64,000 bases of DNA from Sphagnum compactum. Taxonomy: Eukaryota > Bryophyta > Sphagnopsida > Sphagnales. This document shows, one piece after another, positions 1-11,359 of this stretch (the first letter of the stretch is position 1; each line of letters starts with the position of its first letter). A program made the translations under genes and the position numbers. Location: positions 6,448,001 through 6,512,000 of the forward strand of contig OZ234501.1 in the NCBI GenBank assembly GCA_965153455.1, read 5' to 3'. The notes under the pieces were generated by a model, which did not search any database, was not told the origin of the DNA, and worked only from the letters and a program-made list of their open reading frames with translations.

Positions 1-319
1 AATTTGGCAAAACTTTGCAAAATAATTTGTTTATTTTAAAATTTTAGCTTCAGCACTAGATTATTGAATTTTGAACATTTTAGCATAAATAGTATTATTA
101 ACAAAAAAAACCTCTTTGTAACAAATGTGTTACTATCCCATTACGTTTAAACCAAGTTTTCACTAAGTACTTTAATTCATTGGCATGGGTTCAAACAAAG
201 ATTATGTTTACTAGTTTTCAGCATTTCCCTTAATTAATTTTTCAAAAATAAAATAAAATATAATTTAATTATTGTTGAACTTGTTCAACGAATACAATAA
301 TACAAAAACAACTTGAAAA

Positions 320-1780
320 TCTTACTCAAAACTACAACAAACAATGTGACCATTTTAACATACTTGCATAAAGATATTCAAATATACAACATACATAATT
401 TGAAACCAAACATAGTTTATGACGCACCCCCACACTCCTGGAAATACTCAAATGTGAGTTTGAAAGTGAAAACAATGGAAGACGAAAAAGTTGGGGTACA
501 CTCCTTAATTTGCAACACTTTGGGGGTAGAGGGGCATATTGGAGTTCCAGGATGGGGATTAGGACAAGGGACGAACGAGTCAATTATTCACATGGACTTG
601 CACAAACTAAACAACAAGTTAGTTAGTGCATGGTTGAAGCATCTTTGGTGCATAGACGACCACGGGTATACACAGACTCACAAAACTCACCACGGCCCAG
701 ACTTGAGAAAAGCCACCACTTTCCCCCTATAGTATTCTCTGTGATTAGCCATAGGAGCTACATCCAAATGTCATTTTGTCCCGGGACTCCCAAGTTGGGA
801 AGCCCGAAACTTTCAAAATTGGGACTCCCGGCACTTTGGAGGGCCATAACTTTTTGTGCAAGCCTCCAATTGAGGTGAGTCTAAAGCAAAGTTGTAACCC
901 TCATCAAAAGCTTTCTAATGATATGTGGTATGTCATTTACACACACGTATTTCAGGGTGATTCTTAACTTTTAATGATCGGGAATCAAATTGGCACTTTA
1001 ATTCACGACCTTTCTTTTGGTCATAATTTGTGTTTTAAGTATTCAAATGGGTCATGCAAGCCCATTTTAGACATCTATGTTTCAAAAGCTTTTGAATGGT
1101 ATAAAAAACTTTTTAATCCAATGACTTTGACCCCTGAAATACCTCTTTGAAAATTTGGGACTCCATAAGGATTCCAACTCCCAAAGTGGAGTCCACTTGG
1201 GAGTGTGTGGGTTCATTCTCTCATATTCCTGAGAGTGCAAATGTGATTCCTAGGTTGCATTCTCGGTCTGCACCTTTCCATGCTTTTGCTTTGGTCGCGA
1301 GCCCAAGGCTAAAGTCGTGATAATCTACATAATATAAAAATAGATGCAACATTTTATTACACTACAACAAAAAAATATGACAATTTTCAACAAACCTACA
1401 ACAAGACATTCAAATACACAACATGCATAATTTGAAACTTAACTTAGACTACATAGAACAAAAATAGCACATGTGAACATCTTATTGCATCACAACAACA
1501 AAATATACAAATATTTACAAAACCTACAAAAGACAACCAAAAACACATGATGTTTGCTTTGAAACCTAACCTTGTCAACATAGTTCAAAAATAACATGAA
1601 CCATCTTATTGCATAACAACAACAAAATATACAAGTATTTACAAAACATACAAACATACAACCAAAAACACATGATGCGTACTTTGAAACCTAACCTAGT
1701 CAACATAGTACAAAACCAACATGAACAACATATTGTGGGACAACCAAAAACAAATGACAAATAACAACATCTACAAAGAA
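320..1780. repeat. tandem repeat, unit about 115-135 bp, split by the LTR
   Basis: Units share CTTATTGCAT, ACAACAACAAAATATACAA, TATTTACAAAAC, an AACACATGATG-like block and TTTGAAACCTAACC. Clear units start near 1345, 1468 and 1602, with a partial one near 1730. A further copy lies at 325-419, directly left of the LTR, so the LTR interrupted the array. No coding potential seen. Confidence 0.65.
420..1260 (-). mobile_element. degenerate reverse-oriented LTR (same family as 6896-7716)
   Basis: Read on the minus strand, this stretch follows the solo LTRs at 6896-7716 and 46769-47579 in order. The minus-strand reading has the TATA-like block followed by the GGGGGAAG hairpin (near 690-735), the block around AACCAACTTGTTGGTT (near 605-625) and repeated GGGACTCCC motifs. 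The left edge starts TGACGCAC, matching the reverse complement of the other copies' GCGTCA end. The right edge is unclear: similarity fades near 1260, and GC-richer sequence to about 1320 may belong to a longer 5' end. I found no matching target duplication. It sits inside a short-unit tandem repeat. Older and more diverged than the other two copies. Confidence 0.7.
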
Positions 1781-1989
1781 ATTATCCAAAAACAATGCAA
1801 CACATAAAAATATTTAAGGCATACTACACTACAACAAAAACCCATTATAACACCTTATTAGTATGTAATGTTGAAATAACATTATCAACCTTGTATACTC
1901 TAGATGAATGTGTATGGCAATGTTATGGTTCCAAAACTACTAGATTGCAATTCATAGAATTTCAATCCTCATACATAGTTCATTACAAA

Positions 1990-4380
1990 TAAACCTTTAA
2001 AACAAATTGGTTTGTTGTTATGTACTCAAAACAACCACATCATGGCAACATTTGTAGCAAAAGGCCAACGTGTTTACCTACTTTCTATAAAAATTGGTTT
2101 AGCACAATAAATTGAATGTAATCAAGTTGCTAGGTGCTCAATTTATTAAACAAGTATCCTATGCATAACATAGTGTTCAAAGATGGAAGTTTTAAATGAA
2201 TATAAAGGAAGCAACTTATCAACATTGGGGCAATTTTCCAATGCAATTTGCTTTTGTAGATTGAGTTTATGCAAACATGATTCCTTGAATCCTTCAAAAA
2301 AAAATTCTCCAACATCTCTTTGTCAAAATTTCAAAATCCAAAGCTTTTGCACCACTTTGGCCTCATGGTAATCTTACGCCCATAATATACACATCTATTG
2401 TTTTGTTTGAAATGAATCCAAACACACCACAAATATGTATGTTCTTCCTATTTTTTGCAACTGGAGTGATTGCAAAAAAATCGACATTGTTGTTTATCTT
2501 ACAAATTTGAAACTTTGCATAATATAATCATTGTCATAACAAATTAAAACTAATGAAAACCATTTTATTAAACTTAACCAAACTTAAATTGAATCAAGTA
2601 AACTTTGAACGTGTCACCAAAGTTCTTGTTGTAGGGTGTACATTTGAGATTGGAGAATTATTTATAAAATTTTATTTTGAAAATAAGTAAAGTACATAGG
2701 AAGGCATGAAATTAAGAGGACATGGGATGCATTAATCTTTTAGCATAAAAAATTTGCAAAAACAACAACAACAACAACAAATATATCAAATTGTGTAAAG
2801 TTTAGATGGGTTGAATTTGAAATATGTAGCTCCCACTATTGGTAGATAATTGTTAAAAGTTCACACCTAATCTTCAAAATTTGTGAATAATATTCATAAT
2901 TTAACACTTTGAGTTGGAGTTTGAAACAATTCACCTTATATCCGAAATGGACCATAACTAGAAAATATTAACATTAAAATCATTGTACTAATCATGGACA
3001 ATCAATACAAAACATTAGACACCAGTAATTAGAATGTATTTGAAATTAGAAGTCTAATCCAATTTTTACTTTATTTAAAAATTTATTAAGCTTTCTTCAC
3101 ATGGACTTCAACTTAATGAAGAAATCATTTGTTTTATTATTGATCTATTCTTTCATAACACATCATCAAATGAACAAAAGATGGTATTTTAGTTTCAACA
3201 TTAATTAATATAAAGATTTACGTGTTGAACCACAAACTATTTCACACAAAGAAGCATACAAGGGCCACAACTTCTTATGTCAAGATTTCTCAATAAGACA
3301 AACAAGTTACAAGGTACGATGGGTCACTTTTTCTGTCACATTGAACTTTCTATAAAGTGTACTTTATTCAAATGCCATAAATGTATGGTAAAATTATCAA
3401 TGCAATAAAAAAATTATGGAATAAAATTGCCAACTTGAATAAAAATATGTACATACTAATGAAATTCAATAAATATACACCAAACATATTATAATGGGCT
3501 TTTGAAGTAAAATCATGGATTGTGGTCTTGAATTTGCACTTTTCAATATCTTTTCATTTGAAGATGTTTCATAAGGACTCAATATGTGATACGTGTTAAA
3601 AAAAACATGAATTCAAAAAAATTACAAAAATCTGAACCAACAAACAATTATGAAATGTTAATGATGATATTTGCACATTATTTCAAAAATCATTATTTAA
3701 ATTGGTTGGATTGATGTATTTATTCATAATATGTATGTCAAAGAATTTCTTAGTTCAAATCTTATTCATTTGGACTTTTTTTGTTCATTAATCATTACAT
3801 AATCTGCATTTAACATTGGGTTTTTAAGGTTTTTCCATTTAAACTGTGTTAAAATATGAACATTGGGACTGTTGCATCCATTGGAATGAACCACCTTATC
3901 TTGCAACCACTAGGAAACATGATATCAAAAAACCTTCAAAGTCAATGTGATTAATAACAAACATTCAAAAACTAGAATAATGTCTACGACTATATATTTT
4001 TACTAGTAGCATTAGACAATGGGAAAATGGTAAGGTTTGGGCATCTTGACTTTTTCATTGCCATTTGTAGTTGCAAAGAGTATAGATAGGAGCTCCAATT
4101 TCAAATAAATAGTAACTACAAAGATGCACATAATATGTGAATGTTCCAACTTATGTGGTTAAAATTTTAAGATTTATTAACTAATCTTTTGTATAGTATC
4201 AAGCTCATTTGTATTCTAAAATGTTTTACATGTTTGTAAGGTTTACAACTATCGTTTACTTTGAAAATGACTATTTTCAACAATTTTTATCGGTGCATAA
4301 CCCATGTAGTTGTAATCTTTTGAAATAAAAATTCCTTATTCTGACTTTAAAATCCAAATAGTATCCCCCCACTTTTCATT
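1990..4380. other. AT-rich intergenic DNA, nothing recognised
   Basis: No open frame, splice pattern or transposon motif I can support. There is an (AAC)n run near 2758-2780. The block at 1826-2637 begins CACTACAACAAAAA and ends GTTGTAGGGTG, loosely like CACTA ends, but the flanks give no target duplication. Confidence 0.5.
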
Positions 4381-4434
4381 GGTTAGTAGGCCTTATGGTT
4401 GTTGGAAAAATTCAGTGCATACTATTTGTGTCAA

Positions 4435-5045
4435 AATTTTGTTAATTTTCCCAAAATTATATTAGTTTTGTCAAATTTAGTTTATGTATAGGTTAGTTTA
4501 ACCAAGTTTAAATTAACTTAGTCGGGTTGAATTTAATTAGACAAGTTTAAATTAGTTTAGCTAGGATTAAATTAATTAAACCAACCTTAAAGCCCCCCCC
4601 CCCCCCAGTAATGAAATTGCAAACAAAAATCAACCCCCTCCCCTTCCCATCCCCATTCAACATATCAAAAGAGAAAGAACCTTGACCCCCTCTTTAGCCA
4701 TTCAACAATGGGAAAAAACTTTTAAGAAAAAAACTAACCTTCTTCCTTCCACATGTCCAAAGAAGGAGAAAAAAAAACATTAACCTCCACCTCCTGCTCC
4801 CGCTCCCCCTGAATAATTAAAAAAAATTAAAACAAGTCACCTTGCCCCCTTCAACAGTAAAAAGTAATTTACAAAAGTTACAAGTAGTAAAAACAAATAA
4901 CAAAAAGTAACAAAAAGTGAAAAGAAAGTCCCTAAAAAAACCTCCCACTGCACAAAAATAGCTTGCCACTACAGGGCGGTTGTTTTGGTCAAACAGCCTC
5001 TAGCCTCCTTCCTTACGCCCGTAGTGTGCAAAACATATGTATAGG
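4435..5045. repeat. C-rich repeat module, copy 1
   Basis: Order of blocks: AT-rich TTAGTTTA-type repeats, a C14 run at 4593-4606, CCCCTCCCC pyrimidine blocks alternating with AACAATG, AGTAAAAAGTAA repeats, AGCTTGCCACTAC, TCAAACAGCCTC, a CTTACGCCCGTAG block and CATATGTATAGG. The same order recurs in direct orientation at 5525-6388. The pair could be ends of a small retroelement or a segmental duplication; no clear TG..CA termini or target duplication seen. Confidence 0.65.
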
Positions 5046-5342
5046 GCTTCAGGTTTAAGGTTTTGACGTGGCTAAAGGTGAAAGGGGGAAGATTTAGGAT
5101 CTATCCTATAATTTCATGATTTGTTGGCACCTACTATTTAAATAAGGGGATTTACAAAAAAAAATCCGTGTAAAGTGGCAACTTGGACCTTAATCCCTTT
5201 AAGGAAATTACAAGTACATGTTTTACACGTAGTTTTTGTTTTCATTATTTCACTCCTGTGTTGTTTTGCAATTTTTGAATTCCACCTTATATTTATTCCA
5301 ATAACTAATGAGAAGAAAACATGGGGTTTTGTATCCAAATTC

Positions 5343-5402
5343 TGTGACTATTTTTGTCCATGGCGACTAGTGTTTTAGTTGCATGGGACAAAAATAGTCA
5401 CA
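5343..5402. repeat. 17-bp perfect inverted repeat (hairpin)
   Basis: The arm TGTGACTATTTTTGTCC (5343-5359) is exactly complementary to 5386-5402, with a 26-nt loop. One bulge allows three more pairs inward. It lies between the two C-rich modules. It could be a small foldback element. Confidence 0.6.
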
Positions 5403-5524
5403 TTGCACAAACTGAAATAACCCATTTTCTTTCTAGTGTGGTGGTAGAATAATATTGAAATCTTAAAACCTTCAAAATTCCTTGATTTTATTTTTAAAAC
5501 AACCATCGTATCTAAAACAAAATA

Positions 5525-6388
5525 ACATATCCAAGTTTAAGTTAATTTAGTTAAGATTATGTTAGTTCAATCAAGTTAACCAAATTTATTTTAGTTTAGT
5601 TAAGATTTAATTAATTGATTTAAACCAAGATTATATTAATTTTTTCAATTTTATTTTATTTTATGTTAGTTTATTTTTGGGTTAAGATTAAATTAATTAA
5701 AACAACCCTACCCCCCCCCCCCTAATGAAATTTTATAAAACAATCAACCCCTTCCCCCTCCCATCTACCTTCAACAAATCAAAAGAAGAAAAGAAAAACC
5801 CTAACCCCCGCCCTCTTTAGCCACTCAACAATGAAAAAAAGGTTTAAGAAAATCAGCTCCCTCCCCCTCCCGTCCCCCTTCAACATATTTTTTTTAAAAA
5901 AAAACCCCTGACCCCCCCTCCCTAGCCACTCAACAATGAAAAAAACGTTTAAAGAAAAAACTAACCCCCTTCCCCCCCTCCTTCCACATGTCAAATGAAG
6001 GCGGAAACAAAAAAACATTAACTTGCACCCCCCTTCCCCCCAAAAGTAAAAAGAAAGTTTTAAAAAAATCAAGGCACACCCCCTCCCCCTGAACTATCAA
6101 AAAATAAAATAAAACAATTCACCTCGCCCCTTTCAACAGTAAAAAGTAATTTATGAAAGTTACAAGCAGTAAAAAAGTAACAAACAGTGAACCTTCATCA
6201 GTAAAAAAATAATTTACAAAAGTTACAATTAGTAAAAAAAGTAACAAAAAGTAACAAAAAGTGAAAAAGGTCAACAAAAACAGCCTGCCACTACGGTAAA
6301 ACAGCTTGCCACTTGAGTGAGTTTTTGGTGGTCAAACAGCCTCCAGCCTGCGTCCTTACGGGCGTAATGGGGAAATCATATGTATAGG
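5525..6388. repeat. C-rich repeat module, copy 2
   Basis: Second direct copy of the module at 4435-5045, with C12 at 5711-5722. It is longer because an internal block (AGCCACTCAACAATG followed by a pyrimidine tract) is duplicated at about 5818-5880 and 5930-5990, and the AGTAAAAAGTAA block is also repeated. It ends with CATATGTATAGG, directly next to the last recognisable alpha-mannosidase piece, so the pseudogene's 3' end was probably lost at this junction. Confidence 0.65.
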
Positions 6389-7128
6389 CGGAGCTCTCAA
6401 CATTATGAACCGCCCACCCACATTGAGAATTTATCCAGCAAGGAATGATTCTGTTGTTCCCTGAACTGTAACGATTGGCAACTTGTAGTGTGGGTTCATG
6501 GCTGAAAACTGTGGTGATTGGATGACGTCTCCATTTCCATCCTACCACAAAGAATAGTCTTGTGTCAGTCAGCGTTTGTGCAAAATGTGTAAGAAGATCT
6601 GCAGATCTTTTATCATGAACTAGGTAAATAGATAGACTTCTGTTCTCACATCTAACGTGCTAGAAGACAAAAGTGATCTTGTATATTTCAAGCAATGATC
6701 CAAGTACCTCAAGTACAGAGAAGGCAAACTGTAGAGGCATTAAGACTTTCTGCCCGTGCACCCGGTACCATTGTGCAGGTTGTTCTGAAGGACCAATATT
6801 GATGTAAAATATTTCATGCACATGTACATCAGCCCCATTGCCATACCATGTCAGGGCACTTGTCATGCACTTCAGACATTGAACAACAAGTTGCATGTCG
6901 CAACCCCACTTTTAGGCAAGTGTGAGGATGAAACTCACACTCCCAAAAGTGAGAACTTGGAGTCCTTCGGGACTCCCAAAAATTCAGAGCTTGATTGCAG
7001 GGGTCAAAACACCTTGCATTGAGGTGTTCTTTATATCGTTGGAAAGGTCTTGAAGTTTAGATGTCGAAAATGGCCTCGCATGAGCCAGTCAGACATCTGC
7101 ATCACAAGTTATGGCCAAAAGAAAGGCC

Positions 7129-7155
7129 GGGAGTCAAACTGCCAGTTTGACTCCC
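7129..7155. repeat. 13-bp perfect palindrome inside the LTR
   Basis: GGGAGTCAAACTG and its exact reverse complement are separated by one base. The copy at 46769-47579 keeps it with two arm mismatches. The spacing suits a dimeric transcription-factor site or a cruciform; function is unknown. Confidence 0.8.
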
Positions 7156-7400
7156 GACCACTAAAAGTCGGGAATCGACTCGATCCCGGTGCGTGCAGTT
7201 GGAGTGCGACATACCATTGGAAAGCTTTTGAGGAGAGCTACAAGATTGCTTTAGACCTCCCCCAATCGGAGTTCTGAGCTGGGAGTTATGAGCTTCCAAA
7301 TTCCCGGGAGTCCAAACCGCGACAGTTTCGGAACTCCTCCTTGGGAGTCCTGGGACAAAAAGCCATTCGGATGCGGGTGCCGTGAGTGAACGCAGAGAAT

Positions 7401-7430
7401 ACTATATGGGGGAAGGTGGTGGCTTCCCCC
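7401..7430 (+). promoter_or_regulatory. LTR TATA-like box plus adjacent hairpin
   Basis: ACTATATGG is followed directly by GGGGGAAG (7408-7415), a 7-nt loop and CTTCCCCC (7423-7430). The same arrangement survives in the second solo LTR near 47269-47300 and in reverse in the old copy near 690-735. By position this could be the LTR core promoter with a structured transcript start. That is inference. Confidence 0.4.
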
Positions 7431-10400
7431 GAGTCTCGGCCGTGGTGAGTCTTGTGAATCCAGAGTTGCCCGTGGCTTGTCCTAGCACCAAGGGTGCTCC
7501 AGAAAGTGAACTAACCAACTTGTTGGTTGGTTTTGATGCAGGTTCAAGTAAGCAAGTAAGCTTGTCACTCTTCCTAGTCCCATCCCGATGCTTCAGCACG
7601 CTCCTCTACCCCTTTTAGTGCTGAAGGCTGGGAGCGTGCCCCGAGTCCCTCACTTTTCCGCAACTTGAGCAAGTTAGCCCCATCTTGGGACTAACTAGGG
7701 ACTTGAGAACGTGTCATTGCACATGTATGTTATCATCTCCAGTACAGAAAAGATCTGTAGTTCAAAATGGAGCAAACTTCATTTTAAGAATTATCCCAGG
7801 GAAGGTTTAGGGTTTAGGGTTTTTTGGCAAAAGAACCAACCAGAGGCTAGAACCTGGCAGTGATTTCAACACGAATGTGAATAAAAAGGCATAAAATCTA
7901 TGCTGTTAAGAGTGTATATATGCATACTGGGAGTCCATACAATCAAGCCTTCACATTTGCCATTGCTATTGCACACTGATTCATTGAGAGCCTCTGCCAC
8001 ACCCCATCCATCATCATGCAGCAAGCGTCTGGGGAAAAAAAAATAGCATTAAACTGTAAACAACAAATTTTTCCCTTTCATCCTCCACTGCTGTATGGTT
8101 TCAAACTGATGCCCAACAGACAGTTCATTTTTGATAGAACCCAACATTCAGCAATTTCAGGCCTTTACTAGCTTTTTTCTCTCAGGCACATGCCATGTAC
8201 CTGTGCAGTATAGCTCAAGTTCACCATCAAAAATGCTAGATCCACCTACTTCTCTGTCCACCAGTACAGAAAGATCTGTTGTATTATATTTTAGATAAAT
8301 TCCCAAATTTAGCTGCAAAACAAATATGGGCAGCATCTTCTTGTATTAATTTAGCTGCAACAAATGCTCAGTCTTTTTCCTATGACCTCCATTCCTAAAC
8401 TCTAAACACCTCAACCCTCAACCCCCAAAATCCTGAACCGTAAACCCATAAAATGTAGGCTGAGAGGAGTGTGTGCACTGGATAGTAGTTGACAGCAATA
8501 GGCTCTTTGACTGTCTAGTCCCAGTCTGTCCTCTGATCTTGCACCTGCAAACCAATCCAAGAAGATCAACCCCAAGGCTCAGATAGTCGGGGTAACAACT
8601 GGCGGCATCAGATTTTCAATCTGGAGTCACCCAAAACAATCCTAAACCTGCACACTGAAACACCCAGTGAAAGTTTTTTCAACAGCAGATGATCTTATGA
8701 GCAGGAAACAAAAGCACCAAATGTTTACCCACTTGAGGAAGTCACAACCGTTTGAATCTGTATAGAACTCCTTATTGCTTGTCAGGTAGTTATCAATCTG
8801 GTTACCACCTCGTTGCCAAGGCTGTTGTCAATAGGAATAGGACCAACCTTTCAATATGCACCCACCCAACAATCGGTCTGTCTGTCAGTCACTGAGTATA
8901 ATATACTGTACAACAGTTTCCAAAAAACTAAAAAGTCCATGATTTATACAGCAGCATAAAGAGAATAGAAGCCTGTTCAATTTAGGGTTTAGGTGTGACC
9001 CACACCGGCAAGCATCCCAAGCATGTGAACGCATCCAAGCACATGAGAGTATCCATTATGCTCTCTCTCAGTAGCATACTGATCGAGACTACATTCTAAA
9101 TGATACACTGGAAAGTTATAATATCCAGTCATACCGTGAAATGAACCTCTGCATACTCTGCATCCTTATAGATCCGAATCACCTGCAAGAGTGTTCAACA
9201 TTAAGAGCCCAAAAGAAAGAAACCCATTAAGGTCTGTGAATTGAAGAAGTGCCAAATGACAAGATGCAACACTTTCAGGGGAATCATTGTTATTTTCCTC
9301 TTGTGTCAGAAGTTCACGAGCACTGAATTTCAGCTCACCCCCCATACATGTTCACCCCAAACACATGTTCAGCAATTTGTAAGGAGTTCTTCCTGCTTCA
9401 TCTCAGATACTTTTAGGAAAGCTTCTAGAATTGTAGAAGGGAACACCTGTGAAAGCCAAGGAGCAAATGATTGATGCTCTTCTTCCACCATTGGACGTCG
9501 GAAAACTGTCATCTGCATTAAACTAATGCAGCATCAGAGAAGCACATCTGTAGTAAATACCTGATACATTACTCAGGGAATCAAATGCTATCTGAATCTG
9601 CAGATACATTTGCATAGCAAAGATAGGTCTTTCTCATACTCATGGATTCATCTATACTCTTGATTCTTGAACAGGAAACAAGTTGAGGTGTTGGGTTTGA
9701 AAACATATGCTCCATATGCCTATATACTGCAGTCAAAAACACAGGAAGCACAGGAAGCAGTGAAGCATCCAAACCAATTATGAAGCAACAACATCTCATC
9801 AATTGGATTCATCCTCTCATCTTAGATCAGAGATTTTTCTCTGGCCTACCATCATTGTTTGAGGAAAAAAAATGTCGGCCCGTTTCAGGTGGTACGAGGT
9901 TGATGTTTGCAGATCTCCAAAGGTGGATGTGCACTCATCAGAGTTGGACTTCTATCTCCCCACCCAAGAACTAGAGCTTCCTCTTCTGCAAATACAATAA
10001 TACAAAAACACGAGGAGTTGTTGTGAGAGAGTGCTTGGTCCTTTTTAGTACCTGGTATGGGTCTTCAGCAGTGCAACCGTTGCTGCCATTGTACCAACAG
10101 TATGATCGTTACAGAGCTGTTGCTTTTTGTCCAAATTCAACAAACTTGTCAGCTAATACACATGGGCTACTTGCCCACATGCCTATCAGAAGAGCAAAAA
10201 ATTGTGCTATCCCACAGACTTAGAGAGAGTAGGAGAATGATGGGAGGCTGATGTTGCTGCTGCACAGCTAGGTTGTCGGGCAATTGATAACGTACTCCTG
10301 TGTTTGCGTTGGCAGTTGTGTCAAAAGTCCTGTTGTCCCAGAGAAATTGAGTTCTATTCGGCCTGAAGTCAAATACACAATAGTCGATGCACCTAGCATT

Positions 10401-11359
10401 TCTGTAGTAGATGATTCCATGGAAACATCGGGCCCACTCAATAACCTTCACTGAATTTTTTTGTGAAGCATTCTAGATTTGCATCAAAGAGCATGCAACA
10501 AGACCAAAGACACAAGACCGTCCGTCCCAATGCGTTTTTCCGGTGAAATGTGATGAATTGACAAAAAAAGAGGCGCATGCTGAGAAATGCACGCACGAGG
10601 GTGACTGGTAGTAGTAGATGATGATGCTTTATGAATTCAGAATGTTGTATAGCCTAAGGGAGGAACGACAGCCGAGAACACGAGGTGAAACCGTGGCGGG
10701 CTGTTGTTAGCAACACTCACATCATTGGCAGCTACATACAACTTGCGCAATCGGTACATGCTGACTTGGGAAGAGGGACAAGCTGAGATGGGATTGAATT
10801 ACCCGCCGTGTCAATGACCTCCAATGCAGCACTCAAAACCTGTTACCCATCTCCATCATGCCCATCAAAACTTTCACTGACGCAAAGTGGAAATGTGCAT
10901 TGTTAGCATGCCCATATTAAAAGGCACCCGTTTTGGCAGTTGCAACGAATAAAAAAAAACTGATTGAATGCGACAAAAAGCTGCCTCCAGGTTGCAAGGG
11001 GGAAATGCAGAGACATGGACAATCAAACAAGGTTTTTCAACGGGAAGCGTATGTATTCCTCCCTAGTCCATTCAAGTGGGTTGTACACAACCACAATCTT
11101 TGGCCCGGATGAACAAAAACCCACAAGCACAAAACAATTCTTGTCAGCAAAACCCAAATGTAGAACTCAAGGGTATATTCAACTTGTTCCATGGTGCAAG
11201 GTAACGAGAATTTGAGAACCCGCTTCTATTGGCAACTTTTTCTGATGGAAGAAGAAGAAGAAGACATACCAAGATTTTTGCAAATGGAAGCTCAGCTTCA
11301 GAAGTTGGGCTGATATTCTAGCTGAGATTTGTAGCTGACATTCAGTAGAAAACATTGCC

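Larger units (their letters stand above)
6896..7716 (+). mobile_element. solo LTR with TSD TTGCA, inserted in the pseudogene
   Basis: 821-bp unit starting TGTCGCAACCCC and ending GTGTCA, flanked by perfect 5-bp duplications TTGCA at 6891-6895 and 7717-7721. TG..CA ends and a 5-bp duplication are the standard signature of an LTR retrotransposon, and the absence of internal sequence makes this a solo LTR left by recombination. It aligns end to end with 46769-47579 (by eye roughly 80-85% alike). Inside are a 13-bp perfect inverted repeat (7129-7155), a TATA-like ACTATATGG followed by a GGGGGAAG/CTTCCCCC hairpin (7401-7430), and AACCAACTTGTTGGTT near 7513-7528. Orientation follows the TATA element; Gypsy or Copia origin cannot be decided. 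It lies between the pseudogene pieces encoding CEGLIVW and FYINIGPSEQ. Confidence 0.93.
6392..11335 (-). pseudogene. plant GH38 alpha-mannosidase pseudogene (C-terminal half, introns retained)
   Basis: Minus-strand exon pieces follow the order of plant vacuolar/lysosomal class II alpha-mannosidases, which trim mannose from N-glycans. Pieces from 5': 11270-11335 (PTSEAELPFAK, with a stop), 11041-11105 (KIVVVYNPLEWTREEYIRFP), 10638-10839 (VIDTAGNSIPSQLVPLPK, then frameshift, then VPPLGYTTF), 10275-10394 (IELNFSGTTGLLTQL), 10052-10103 (YCWYNGSNGCTAEDPYQ), 9447-9512 (TVFRRPMVEEEHQSFAPWLSQ region), 9135-9182 (VIRIYKDAEYAEVHFT), 8729-8847 (VGPIPIDNSLGNEVVTR, frameshift, FYTDSNG), about 8560-8647, 8201-8278 (LSVLVDREVGGSSI), 7941-8028 (RLLHDDGWGVAEALNESVC), 6708-6840 (AQWYRVHGQKVLMPLQFAF), 6392-6508 (FSAMNPHYKLP). 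Many pieces keep AG and GT borders. In-frame stops, frameshifts, absence of the N-terminal catalytic half and a nested LTR show it is dead. Retained introns rule out a processed copy. It could be a unitary loss or a decayed duplicate. Confidence 0.88.

Noticed and set aside
313-732. 139-codon plus-strand open frame
   Set aside because: It runs from a tandem repeat into the reverse-oriented LTR copy, and its protein has no family features. The openness is explained by noncoding repeat sequence.
1826-2637. Block starting CACTACAACAAAAA and ending GTTGTAGGGTG considered as a CACTA element
   Set aside because: The right end does not match CACTA exactly and the flanking triplets differ.
5779-6072. 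97-codon Gly/Phe-rich minus-strand frame
   Set aside because: It is the translation of alternating C-rich and A-rich tracts in the repeat module; composition is not protein-like.
7382-7618. Overlapping open frames on both strands
   Set aside because: They lie wholly inside the solo LTR and are not conserved as frames in the second copy.
8577-8640. CAGATTTTCAATCTG resembling a tRNA anticodon stem-loop
   Set aside because: No T-arm or acceptor stem can be formed, and the stretch lies in a decayed alpha-mannosidase exon.
10023-10251. Two overlapping plus-strand frames of 64-66 codons
   Set aside because: They lie antisense to the pseudogene exon encoding YNGSNGCTAEDP and its neighbouring intron.
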